This document shows, in pieces, positions 1 to 5,792 of a DNA stretch of 7,902 nucleotides (the stretch's first letter is position 1; each line of letters begins with the position of its first letter). The translations under genes were made by a program, and so were the position numbers. The stretch spans positions 1 to 7,902 of the forward strand of contig WSZW01000016.1 in assembly GCA_013139905.1 (NCBI GenBank). Direction: 5' to 3'. Under the pieces are notes generated by a model, which was given only the letters and a program-made list of their open reading frames with translations, was not told the DNA's origin and ran no database searches. The stretch comes from an archaeon. Lineage in GTDB: Archaea; EX4484-52; B79-G9.

Positions 1-307
1 GTCCTGAAAGTATTGAAAACATACCTTCTCGAATCGCAAGACTGCCAGAAGCGCAAGCCCCTTCAACACGAATTGACGGAATATTAAGCCCGATTTGATC
101 TGCAATAAGCGCACCTAAATGCTCTTGACCCGCAAACCTGCCGGCACTCATATTACCAACATACATAGCATCTATTTCTTTAGAACTAATCTTTGCATCC
201 TGCATCGCCATAGATCCGGCTTCAATAGCCAAATCTCTTAAACCCTTATTCCAATGCTCACCAAATTTAGTAAGTCCTGTACCTATAATTGCAATTCTTT
301 CACCCAT
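1..307 (-). CDS. Acetyl-CoA C-acetyltransferase (archaeal thiolase), N-terminal part; C-terminus beyond window edge
   Basis: This gene reads leftward and runs off the window; 102 codons are visible. The product begins MGERIAIIGTGLTKFG, a typical start for archaeal thiolases of the SCP2-thiolase-like group. The nucleophile segment VEGACASGS places the catalytic Cys at residue 85, and the conserved YVGNMSAGRF stretch precedes it at about 49-58. The family condenses two acetyl-CoA to acetoacetyl-CoA, the first step of the mevalonate pathway, in the cytoplasm. In archaea it works in a complex with HMG-CoA synthase and a DUF35 scaffold protein, which passes acetoacetyl-CoA on directly. The HMG-CoA synthase gene ends only 11 nt upstream, so the two are surely co-transcribed; a DUF35 gene would be expected next, outside the window. 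The start is set by a GGTGAT Shine-Dalgarno 4 nt before ATG. About the first quarter of the usual length is visible, so a lipid-transfer-like or other thiolase cannot be fully excluded. Confidence 0.9.
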   Translation of the reverse strand, partial: MGERIAIIGTGLTKFGEHWNKGLRDLAIEAGSMAMQDAKISSKEIDAMYVGNMSAGRFAGQEHLGALIADQIGLNIPSIRVEGACASGSLAIREGMFSILSG

Positions 308-311
308 AAAT

Positions 312-317
312 ATCACC
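312..317 (-). promoter_or_regulatory. Shine-Dalgarno of the thiolase gene
   Basis: On the minus strand this reads GGTGAT, a perfect match to the archaeal 16S 3' end complement, followed by ATTT and the ATG at 307. It lies in the 11-nt gap after the HMG-CoA synthase stop (TAG, 319-321) and shows that the thiolase is translated as an internal operon gene. Confidence 0.75.
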
Positions 318-318
318 A

Positions 319-1365
319 CTAAATTATCTTCCCGCGGAATTTCGCATATGTCGGATACGATATGTATTCCTTATGATCCACATAATCTTTAACTGTATGT
401 GCAAGATTACGTTTTTTGTCAATTAAATCAGTCACTGTAATTGAAAACGAATCAGAACCAGCCCCGGAACCGTATGACGTCATAAGTATTTTTTCACCCG
501 GTTTTGCAATATCAAGAGTTGCTGCAAGTCCCAATAAAGAACATCCCGAATAAGTATTACCTACATCCTTAACAACAAATCCCGCTTCCATTTTTGAATA
601 CGGAACACCTAATTTTTTACCCATAGCAAGTGGAAATTTACCATTAGGCATATGAAATACAACATAATTATAATCATCTACAGTAGTTCCTGTTTTTTTC
701 AATAAACCTAAAGTAGCACCGACAACATGCTTAACATATGCAGGCCCCCCGGTAAATCGACCACCGTGAGACGGATAATCTGCTTTAGGACGTCTCCAGA
801 AATCAGGAGTATCTGATGAAAATGAAAAAGTATCATTTAATTCTGCCACAAATTGTTTTTTGTCCTTACCAACAATAAATCCGGCACCACCGGCCGCAGC
901 AGAATATTCTAAAGGGTCCCCGGGAGAACCTTGTGCCGTATCAGCACCAATTGCAAGACCATATTTAATCATACCGGAACCGGCAAGACCCATAACTATT
1001 TGTACTGCAGCACTTCCGGCCTTGCATGCAAATTCAGTATCAAGAGCAGTATAATCAGTACCGACACGAAGTGCTTCAGCAACAATTGTAGAAGTTGGTT
1101 TTACCGCATATGGATGGCTTTCAGAACCAACATAAACAGCACCTAATTCTTCAGGTTTGATACCGGCTCGTAAAAGTGCATTTTTTCCAATCTGAGTTGC
1201 AATCGTAACTGTATCTTCATCTTTATTTGGAACTGATTTCTCATTTATTCCAAGACCATTTATTATCCTATTTGGATCCTGTCCCCAAACTTCTGCTATT
1301 GTTTCTGCTTTAATTCTAAGTTTTGGAACATATGCCCCGTATCCAACAATTCCTGTTTTTTCCAT
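319..1365 (-). CDS. Hydroxymethylglutaryl-CoA synthase, archaeal type
   Basis: The 348-residue product matches the usual length of archaeal HMG-CoA synthases, which condense acetoacetyl-CoA and acetyl-CoA to HMG-CoA. The N-terminus MEKTGIVGYGAYVPKLRIK is the family hallmark. The Glu-Cys-His triad can be placed at Glu82 (YVGSESHPY), Cys114 (EFACKAGSAA, the acylated nucleophile) and His238 (VVFHMPNGK). Further family segments are GNTYSGCSLLGL (about 269-280) and the C-terminal MTSYGSGAGSD (about 295-305). An open frame extends 10 codons upstream to an ATG at 1395, but I chose 1365: it has a GGGTGG Shine-Dalgarno 4 nt away, and the extra residues do not belong to the family. It heads a two-gene or longer operon with the thiolase 11 nt downstream, fitting the known archaeal synthase-thiolase-DUF35 complex. 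Its G+C content is visibly higher than in the neighbouring kinase gene. Confidence 0.96.
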   Translation of the reverse strand: MEKTGIVGYGAYVPKLRIKAETIAEVWGQDPNRIINGLGINEKSVPNKDEDTVTIATQIGKNALLRAGIKPEELGAVYVGSESHPYAVKPTSTIVAEALRVGTDYTALDTEFACKAGSAAVQIVMGLAGSGMIKYGLAIGADTAQGSPGDPLEYSAAAGGAGFIVGKDKKQFVAELNDTFSFSSDTPDFWRRPKADYPSHGGRFTGGPAYVKHVVGATLGLLKKTGTTVDDYNYVVFHMPNGKFPLAMGKKLGVPYSKMEAGFVVKDVGNTYSGCSLLGLAATLDIAKPGEKILMTSYGSGAGSDSFSITVTDLIDKKRNLAHTVKDYVDHKEYISYPTYAKFRGKII

Positions 1366-1369
1366 AAAA

Positions 1370-1375
1370 CCACCC
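1370..1375 (-). promoter_or_regulatory. Shine-Dalgarno deciding the HMG-CoA synthase start
   Basis: The minus strand reads AAGGGTGGTTTT and then ATG at 1365. The GGTG core 5 nt before this ATG favours it over the in-frame ATG at 1395 and implies a transcript with a leader, unlike the other single genes here. Confidence 0.65.
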
Positions 1376-1440
1376 TTATGATTATGATATTTCAAGATAT
1401 TGATATTTTTTCTATTTTTAATGTTTAAATCATGTCTGCA

Positions 1441-1456
1441 TTATATACATTATATG
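1441..1456 (-). promoter_or_regulatory. Candidate TATA region of the HMG-CoA synthase-thiolase operon
   Basis: The 149-nt gap 1366-1514 is very AT-rich and holds several TATA-like strings on the minus strand: GTATATAA (1441-1448), CATATAATG just upstream (1448-1456) and CTTTATATAA (1484-1493). The first two would put transcription start near 1415-1425, giving a leader of roughly 50-60 nt, which fits the Shine-Dalgarno at 1370-1375. I cannot choose firmly among them. I see no T-run terminator for HMG-CoA reductase on this strand in the gap, so read-through into the operon is also possible. Confidence 0.35.
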
Positions 1457-1514
1457 TTTGTATCGTTACTTATTTTATTATAATTATATAAAGTATAAAC
1501 CAATTATTTGACTA

Positions 1515-2777
1515 TTATTTGTCTTTTCCACGCCCATGAACTGCATGCGCTTTTGCAAGATGACCTGATGCTAACGCCGATAAAAGTGAAATCTCTCCTG
1601 CAAGAACCGCAACAGATATTATCTCAGCAAACTTTAATGTATTTTCCCCCGGTGCAGCATCGCCAGTAACACCCATAATGGATAGCGCTTCTTTTTGACC
1701 GATAAGTCCGGTTCCACCACCAACAGTACCCACATTTAAATTTGGAAGATAACATGAAACATAAAGATCGTCACCATGCATTTCTGCTGTTGTAACACCC
1801 ATGGACGCTTCACCAACATGAGCTATATCTTGACCTGTTGCAGCAAAAATAGCAGCTACAATATTTGCAAACTGTGCATTAAAACCAAGACTACCAGCCA
1901 TTGCAGAACCAAGTAAATTCTTTCGATAATTTACTTCAACAACATCTTTTGGTGTCGTTTTTAACGTATTTACAACAAAATCTTTTTTAATCACAATTTC
2001 AGCATGAACTGATTTTCCCCTACCTTCAATAAAATTAAGAGCAGACGGCTTTTTATCAACGCACATATTTCCTGATAACGCCACGCATTCTGCTTTTATC
2101 TCTTTTTCAATTAATTCAACAATAACTTTTTCACATGCCATAACCGCCATATTCATACCCATAGCATCCTTAGTATCAAAAACAAAACGAAGATATACAT
2201 TCCTGCCAACAATCCATGGCTTAATCTCCATTAATTTGCCAAAACGAGTTGTAGATTCGACAACTTTTTTTATTCGATTAAAATTATTTTCAGTCCATTT
2301 AACTAATTCTCGTGATTCTTTCAATCCAGTTGTCCTAAAAACAGGAGCTCGTGTCATACCACGATTATCAACAAAAGTAACAGCACCACCGGATTTTGTT
2401 ATTACCGACATTCCGCGATTAACAGAAGCCAATAAAGCACCTTCAGTAGTAGCCATTGGAACATAAAATTCCCCTTTAGCATAATCACCATTTATTTTAA
2501 CAACACCCGCAACACCAAGTGGTATTTGGGTAGCACCAATCATATTTTCAATATTTTTCTTTGAAGCAACATTAACATCAAAATTATAATCAGATACATG
2601 TTCTAAAGACGTTTTTGTCTTTTTTTCAATTATTTTTCGCCGTGCAACAACAGAATCACTACACGAAAGTGTTTTTTCCAAAGCATAAAGCTTTATTTCG
2701 CCGGAAATACCTTTTTTAACACATTCATCAAAATCTGCGTTCTTTAGATTTTTTGAACTTTTTTTTTCATTTACCAT
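1515..2777 (-). CDS. hmgA: 3-hydroxy-3-methylglutaryl-CoA reductase, class I
   Basis: The 420-residue product is the usual length for an archaeal soluble class I enzyme. It reduces HMG-CoA to mevalonate, normally with two NADPH, and is the committed step to isoprenoid lipids. Segments in order: ENMIGATQIPLGVAG (77-91), TTEGALLASVNRG (110-122) with catalytic Glu112, the DAMGMNM cofactor loop (204-210), SGNMCVDKKPSALN (235-248) with Lys242, the GRGKSV segment (252-257), GQD with Asp317, NVGTVGGGTGL (348-358) and the C-terminal GHLAKAHAVHGRG with His411. By alignment to the human enzyme these match Glu559, Lys691, Asp767 and His866; the site of the human regulatory Ser872 is Gly417. There is no membrane segment. 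It appears singly transcribed: a TATA-like box ends 23 nt before the ATG and no Shine-Dalgarno is evident, so a leaderless mRNA is likely. Confidence 0.97.
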   Translation of the reverse strand: MVNEKKSSKNLKNADFDECVKKGISGEIKLYALEKTLSCSDSVVARRKIIEKKTKTSLEHVSDYNFDVNVASKKNIENMIGATQIPLGVAGVVKINGDYAKGEFYVPMATTEGALLASVNRGMSVITKSGGAVTFVDNRGMTRAPVFRTTGLKESRELVKWTENNFNRIKKVVESTTRFGKLMEIKPWIVGRNVYLRFVFDTKDAMGMNMAVMACEKVIVELIEKEIKAECVALSGNMCVDKKPSALNFIEGRGKSVHAEIVIKKDFVVNTLKTTPKDVVEVNYRKNLLGSAMAGSLGFNAQFANIVAAIFAATGQDIAHVGEASMGVTTAEMHGDDLYVSCYLPNLNVGTVGGGTGLIGQKEALSIMGVTGDAAPGENTLKFAEIISVAVLAGEISLLSALASGHLAKAHAVHGRGKDK

Positions 2778-2800
2778 AATAATAACCCAATAATCAACTC

Positions 2801-2807
2801 ATATAAA
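2801..2807 (-). promoter_or_regulatory. TATA box of HMG-CoA reductase, leaderless spacing
   Basis: The minus strand reads TTTATAT here, ending 23 nt before the ATG at 2777. An archaeal TATA box centred about 27 nt upstream puts transcription start at the A of the ATG. No purine-rich Shine-Dalgarno precedes the start (the local sequence is GGGTTATTATT). Confidence 0.6.
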
Positions 2808-2852
2808 TTAAAACATTCATTTAAAAACATTTAACAAACCACACAAATATAA

Positions 2853-2869
2853 TACGACAAATGTCGAAT
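2853..2869. promoter_or_regulatory. Candidate operator: 17-nt motif shared with 4255-4271, containing a CGACA/TGTCG dyad
   Basis: The plus strand reads TACGACAAATGTCGAAT. Its core is an inverted repeat of 5 bp (CGACA, AA, TGTCG). It sits 13 nt past the kinase stop codon and about 45 nt upstream of the HMG-CoA reductase TATA box. A near copy (15 of 17 identical, same strand) lies in the pyruvate kinase upstream region. Regulator binding is an inference; as RNA the dyad could instead help end the kinase transcript. Confidence 0.35.
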
Positions 2870-2882
2870 TTAATTTAGCAAT

Positions 2883-3881
2883 TTACTCATCTTTATTTTC
2901 AATTCTAGCTCCTTCACACCCGATTTCAGTTTTTACAGCAACACTACCGGTCGATTCAATAGCATTAAAAACAGAATCAGACGTAGCAACATTACATAAT
3001 GCAAACATTATACCACCCCAACCAGACCCGGATAGTTTAGCACCAAAAGCACCAGCATCAATAGCAGAAGAAACACAATCATCAAGCTTTGGATGCGACA
3101 CTTTAAAATCAAAAAGCAATTTCTGATTTTTATTCATCAACTTTCCAATTTTTTTTACATCTTCTTTTAATATGGCATCCCTACCATCAAGACAAAGTTT
3201 GCCAATACCATCAAATGTATCTTTAACAAGTTTAGGAAACCGTTTATCCATACTAGGAATATGATATTTAACAGACAAAGAAGTAGGTGCAGATATTCTC
3301 GTATTTCCAATCACAACCAAAAATTTATGAATTCCAAGAGACGCAAATACTACACGACCATCTTTTTTCTCAATCAAATTAAAACCACCCACAGAAGATG
3401 AAATTATTTCAACACCGGAAGCAGCCCCGCCATGTATTTTAGCCTGATGCGGATAAATATAATCAAAAAACTCTTCATTTTTTACGTTAGCACCGCTAAA
3501 AGCCACCACGACCTTTAAAATTGCACTAAAAACAGCCGTAGAAGAACTCATACCCGAACACGGAGGAATATCTGATTCTATCTTTAAATCAAACCCGGAT
3601 TTAAATTTAAATTTTAAAGACAAATCAGAAACAAAATCTAAAATAGGTTCAAGCTCAACTTTTTTCGTGTTTTTCGATAAAAAACCACGAAAATTATCAT
3701 TCAATTGTCCTTCAGCAACCCCAAATACAGAAGAATTAATACGAATACTATTATCAGTTCTAGAACTAAGAGTTACATACGTCCTTAAACCAACCGCTGC
3801 ACAAATAGAGGGTTTACCGTAAAGAACGGCATACTCTCCAAAAAAGAAAAGATTGCCCGGAGCCGATGCTCTTATATTCAT
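2883..3881 (-). CDS. mvk: GHMP-family kinase, probable mevalonate kinase with atypical active-site residues
   Basis: The 332-residue product has the GHMP kinase plan: motif 1 APGNLFFFGEYAVLYGKP (7-24), the ATP loop DIPPCSGMSSSTAV (104-117) and motif 3 GAFGAKLSGSGWGG (277-290). Best resemblance is to archaeal mevalonate kinases, which phosphorylate mevalonate at O5; the GKLMNKNQKLL (246-256) and AKLSGSG stretches are like the Methanosarcina enzyme. Context, directly upstream of HMG-CoA reductase, supports that role. Oddly, the usual Lys of PGK is Asn10, the His of GEH is Tyr17, and the catalytic Asp of the (S/P)xD segment is Glu158 (GAASGVEIISSSVGG). The gene is also more AT-rich than HMG-CoA synthase. 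GEY occurs in phosphomevalonate kinases, so a different GHMP kinase is possible, but the window's dehydratase/decarboxylase route does not need one. The ATG at 3881 is chosen from its TATA spacing. Confidence 0.8.
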   Translation of the reverse strand: MNIRASAPGNLFFFGEYAVLYGKPSICAAVGLRTYVTLSSRTDNSIRINSSVFGVAEGQLNDNFRGFLSKNTKKVELEPILDFVSDLSLKFKFKSGFDLKIESDIPPCSGMSSSTAVFSAILKVVVAFSGANVKNEEFFDYIYPHQAKIHGGAASGVEIISSSVGGFNLIEKKDGRVVFASLGIHKFLVVIGNTRISAPTSLSVKYHIPSMDKRFPKLVKDTFDGIGKLCLDGRDAILKEDVKKIGKLMNKNQKLLFDFKVSHPKLDDCVSSAIDAGAFGAKLSGSGWGGIMFALCNVATSDSVFNAIESTGSVAVKTEIGCEGARIENKDE

Positions 3882-3904
3882 ACGAACATTTTCTCAAACA
3901 GACT

Positions 3905-3911
3905 TTTATAT
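3905..3911 (-). promoter_or_regulatory. TATA box of the kinase gene, leaderless spacing
   Basis: The minus strand reads ACATATAAAAG; the ATATAAA core ends exactly 23 nt before the ATG at 3881. No Shine-Dalgarno lies before the ATG, so the transcript is predicted to begin at the start codon. The gene therefore has its own promoter, separate from the small membrane protein upstream. Confidence 0.65.
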
Positions 3912-3929
3912 GTTTTGTATTTTATTACC

Positions 3930-3935
3930 AAAAAA
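3930..3935 (-). terminator. Possible T-run terminator of the small membrane-protein gene
   Basis: On the minus strand a run of six T follows the TGA stop (3950-3952) after 14 nt, inside a TTATATTTTTTGG context. Archaeal RNA polymerase stops at such T-tracts without needing a hairpin. The run is short, so this is a weak call; it would separate this gene from the kinase promoter just downstream. Confidence 0.25.
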
Positions 3936-3949
3936 TATAATTCATACAC

Positions 3950-4141
3950 TCATTTACTAAACAGATTCACATAATAAAGTGAAATGAAAAGACATACAGC
4001 TCCATATACAATCAAATTTGTATTCGTATATACAATTGAAATCGGAATAATCAAAGATGCAGCCATAAAAAAAGCGCCCGATACAAAAGAATATACATTC
4101 TTATTATCTACCTGTTCTATTTTATCTATTTTGTTTGACAA
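3950..4141 (-). CDS. Small two-helix membrane protein of unknown function
   Basis: I do not recognise the family. With a TTG start at 4141 the product has 63 residues: a short polar N-terminus (SNKIDKIEQVDNKN), then two hydrophobic segments at about residues 18-38 and 42-61, ending LFSK. The TTG is preferred because GGGGTGG stands 5 nt before it, like the HMG-CoA synthase site; an ATG nine codons upstream (4168) is the alternative, giving 72 residues. A charged loop followed by two helices recalls the C-terminal part of DUF3784-type small membrane proteins, which have a further N-terminal helix. A hydrophobic frame offset by one base (ending at 4126) lies directly upstream, so an N-terminal helix may have been lost to a frameshift. 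It has its own candidate promoter. No link to isoprenoid synthesis is evident. Confidence 0.5.
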   Translation of the reverse strand: MSNKIDKIEQVDNKNVYSFVSGAFFMAASLIIPISIVYTNTNLIVYGAVCLFISLYYVNLFSK

Positions 4142-4146
4142 TAATA

Positions 4147-4153
4147 CCACCCC
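4147..4153 (-). promoter_or_regulatory. Shine-Dalgarno favouring a TTG start for the small membrane protein
   Basis: The minus strand reads GGGGTGG, TATTA, TTG. The GGTG core and spacing match the HMG-CoA synthase site, which makes the TTG at 4141 a better start than the ATG at 4168, before which I see no such sequence. Confidence 0.45.
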
Positions 4154-4234
4154 ATAATTAAACCACATATGATAATATTACGCATCATACAACACACATC
4201 ATACATAGTTACATTAATATTACACACACTTACT

Positions 4235-4242
4235 ATATATAA
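4235..4242 (-). promoter_or_regulatory. Candidate TATA box for the small membrane-protein gene
   Basis: The minus strand reads AAATTATATATAGTAAG. Transcription would start near 4211, giving a leader of about 70 nt before the TTG at 4141. It faces away from the pyruvate kinase TATA box at 4295-4301, so the two promoters are divergent, with about 50 nt between them. Confidence 0.4.
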
Positions 4243-4254
4243 TTTCATAACAAC

Positions 4255-4271
4255 TACGACGAATGCCGAAT
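4255..4271. promoter_or_regulatory. Candidate operator between divergent promoters, near copy of 2853-2869
   Basis: The plus strand reads TACGACGAATGCCGAAT, matching TACGACAAATGTCGAAT at 2853-2869 in 15 of 17 positions. It lies between the divergent TATA boxes at 4235-4242 and 4295-4301, 23 nt upstream of the latter, a position suited to a regulator acting on one or both promoters. The dyad is less perfect here than in the first copy. Confidence 0.35.
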
Positions 4272-4294
4272 AACTAAACAACCCCATTAAAATT

Positions 4295-4301
4295 ATATAA
4301 A
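4295..4301 (+). promoter_or_regulatory. TATA box of pyruvate kinase, leaderless spacing
   Basis: ATATAAA lies here within ATTATATAAATTTC. Counting the same 23 nt seen before the other genes leads to the ATG at 4325, the second of three nearby in-frame ATGs (4319, 4325, 4334). No Shine-Dalgarno is visible upstream of any of them. Confidence 0.6.
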
Positions 4302-4324
4302 TTTCAAAAATCGCTAATATGATT

Positions 4325-5728
4325 ATGAACTTTATGAAAAAAACAAAAATCGTATGCACAATAGGTCCTGCATCAGAAGATGAAGAAACGCTAAATAAAC
4401 TAATATCTGCCGGGATGAATGTAGCAAGACTTAATTTCTCACACGGAGATTACGAAGAACACAAAGCAAGAATAACCAAAATAAAAAAAATAAATAAGAC
4501 AATTGAATTCCCGGTAGCAATTCTCTTAGATATGCAAGGTCCGGAAATAAGAACTGGCGCACTAAAAAAAGACATAAACCTTAAAACCGGAGACACACTC
4601 ACACTTACAACAACAAAAGATAATCTTGAAAAAATAAACGTAAATTATAAACGACTTCCAAAAGACGTAATAATTGGTGGCGAAATATTTATCGACGACG
4701 GACTCATTTCTCTTGAAGTAATAAAAACAACCACAACAGACGTCATATGTAGAGTATTAAACAACGCCATTTTAGGTTCAAGAAAAACAGTAAATCTGCC
4801 AGGTGCAGATGTCAAAATGCCCTCGTTTACAGATAAAGATTGGCAAGACATAAAATTCGGTCTTGAACAAGACATAGATTATATTGCAGTTTCATTCGTA
4901 AGAACAAAAAAAGACATAATGGATCTTAGAAAATTCTTAGGTATTAAAAACGGCGAAGTTGGCATAATTGCAAAAATAGAACACCCAAAAGCAATAGAAA
5001 ACTTTGACGAAATTCTTGAAGTATCCGACGGAATAATGATTGCAAGAGGAGATTTAGGTGTTGAAATTCCACTAGAAAAAGTTCCAATGTATCAATACGA
5101 AATCATAAAAAAATGCAATCATGTAAAAAAACCAGTAATAACCGCTACACACATGCTAAATTCTATGATTGAAAACCCAAGACCAACAAGAGCAGAAGTA
5201 ACTGATGTTGCAAACGCAATAATTAACGGAACAGACGCCATAATGCTTTCCGGTGAAACAGCAAAAGGCAAATATCCAGTCAAATCTGTTAAAATAATGA
5301 GTAAAATAGCCTTAGAAATTGAAAAAACAATCAAACCACACATAAAAGATAAAATAGACAACAAAAATATCCCCAATATTGTAAGTAACTCCGTAGCACT
5401 TGCAGCAATAAACTTGAATGCACGCGCAATTGCAACATTCACAAAAACAGGAATCACAGCATCTATGCTCTCAAAATACAGACCCCAAATGCCAATATAC
5501 GCATTAACACCAAAAAAAGAAGTTTTACGAAAACTAGCACTCATGTGGGGCGTTTTTCCAATATACCTAAAAGAACACACAGACCTAAAAAAAATGGTAG
5601 AAACCGGACTAAATCTTCTAAAAACAAAAAATCACATAACTAAAAACGATTATGTAGTACTCACTGCAGGAACAAAAGTAGGTAAAACAGGAACCACCAA
5701 CTTTGCAGAAATTGTAAAAATTGATTAA
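4325..5728 (+). CDS. pyk: Pyruvate kinase
   Basis: The 467-residue product converts phosphoenolpyruvate and ADP to pyruvate and ATP, the last step of glycolysis. Visible segments: KKTKIVCTIGPAS (5-17), MNVARLNFSHG (31-41) with the Asn37/Ser39 cation and nucleotide site, LLDMQGPEIRTG (67-78), a B domain at about 80-165 (DGLISLEV), GIIAKIEHPKAI (213-224) with catalytic Lys217, the ARGDLGVEIP loop (240-249) with Asp243, THMLNSMIENPRPTRAEVTDVANA (275-298) and MLSGETAKGKYPV (307-319). The C-domain ends with TAGTKVGKTGTTN (447-459); there is no PEP-utilising domain extension. Two usually conserved places differ: His220 where Asn is common in KIEN, and His276 where TQML is common. The start at 4325 follows the TATA spacing; 4319 and 4334 are alternatives. 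It lies between the kinase and dehydratase arms and supplies pyruvate for acetyl-CoA. Confidence 0.96.
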   Translation: MNFMKKTKIVCTIGPASEDEETLNKLISAGMNVARLNFSHGDYEEHKARITKIKKINKTIEFPVAILLDMQGPEIRTGALKKDINLKTGDTLTLTTTKDNLEKINVNYKRLPKDVIIGGEIFIDDGLISLEVIKTTTTDVICRVLNNAILGSRKTVNLPGADVKMPSFTDKDWQDIKFGLEQDIDYIAVSFVRTKKDIMDLRKFLGIKNGEVGIIAKIEHPKAIENFDEILEVSDGIMIARGDLGVEIPLEKVPMYQYEIIKKCNHVKKPVITATHMLNSMIENPRPTRAEVTDVANAIINGTDAIMLSGETAKGKYPVKSVKIMSKIALEIEKTIKPHIKDKIDNKNIPNIVSNSVALAAINLNARAIATFTKTGITASMLSKYRPQMPIYALTPKKEVLRKLALMWGVFPIYLKEHTDLKKMVETGLNLLKTKNHITKNDYVVLTAGTKVGKTGTTNFAEIVKID

Positions 5729-5785
5729 TTAAACAAAAAATCAAAAAAAATAAAATCAAAAATCTAACTTAACAATCCTAAGAAT
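5729..5785 (+). other. A-rich, G-free intergenic spacer
   Basis: From 5724 to 5781 the plus strand has no G at all and contains several A-runs (up to eight). There is no plus-strand T-run after the pyruvate kinase stop, so I see no intrinsic terminator; read-through into the UbiD gene is possible in addition to that gene's own promoter. Confidence 0.5.
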
Positions 5786-5792
5786 ATATAAA
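5786..5792 (+). promoter_or_regulatory. TATA box of the UbiD-like gene, leaderless spacing
   Basis: ATATAAA lies within GAATATATAAAACC and ends exactly 23 nt before the ATG at 5816, which selects it over the in-frame ATG at 5825. A CCTCC string downstream is of the wrong sense for a ribosome site. The promoter probably drives the UbiD and aconitase X genes together. Confidence 0.65.

Noticed and set aside
860..1146. Plus-strand open frames opposite HMG-CoA synthase
   Set aside because: They overlap each other and the catalytic core of the synthase and show no protein-like features; they are mirror frames of the real gene.
1366..1395. Ten-codon N-terminal extension of HMG-CoA synthase
   Set aside because: The residues do not fit the family N-terminus, and a GGGTGG ribosome site lies within this stretch, just before the internal ATG at 1365.
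2854..2868. Hairpin at the dyad as a classical intrinsic terminator of the kinase gene
   Set aside because: The stem is at most 5 bp with a 2-nt loop and no T-run follows it closely on the minus strand (the nearest T5 is some 25 nt further), so the operator reading is preferred.
4126..4359. Minus-strand open frame of 77 codons rich in hydrophobic residues
   Set aside because: Its ATG at 4359 lies inside pyruvate kinase and it crosses two promoters; the AT-rich spacer explains the hydrophobic reading. Only its last part (from ATG 4206) is kept, as a possible frameshifted helix of the small membrane protein.
5119..5580. Long minus-strand open frame (about 150 codons) opposite pyruvate kinase
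   Set aside because: It lies fully antisense to a well-conserved gene, has no recognisable motif and no start signal; AT-rich, A-loaded coding strands often leave such open frames on the other strand. Similar antisense frames opposite the UbiD and aconitase X genes were rejected for the same reason.
5724..5781. Poly-A-rich spacer as a replication origin or repeat array
   Set aside because: There is no repeated unit, no origin-box pair and no replication gene nearby; it is simply a biased spacer.
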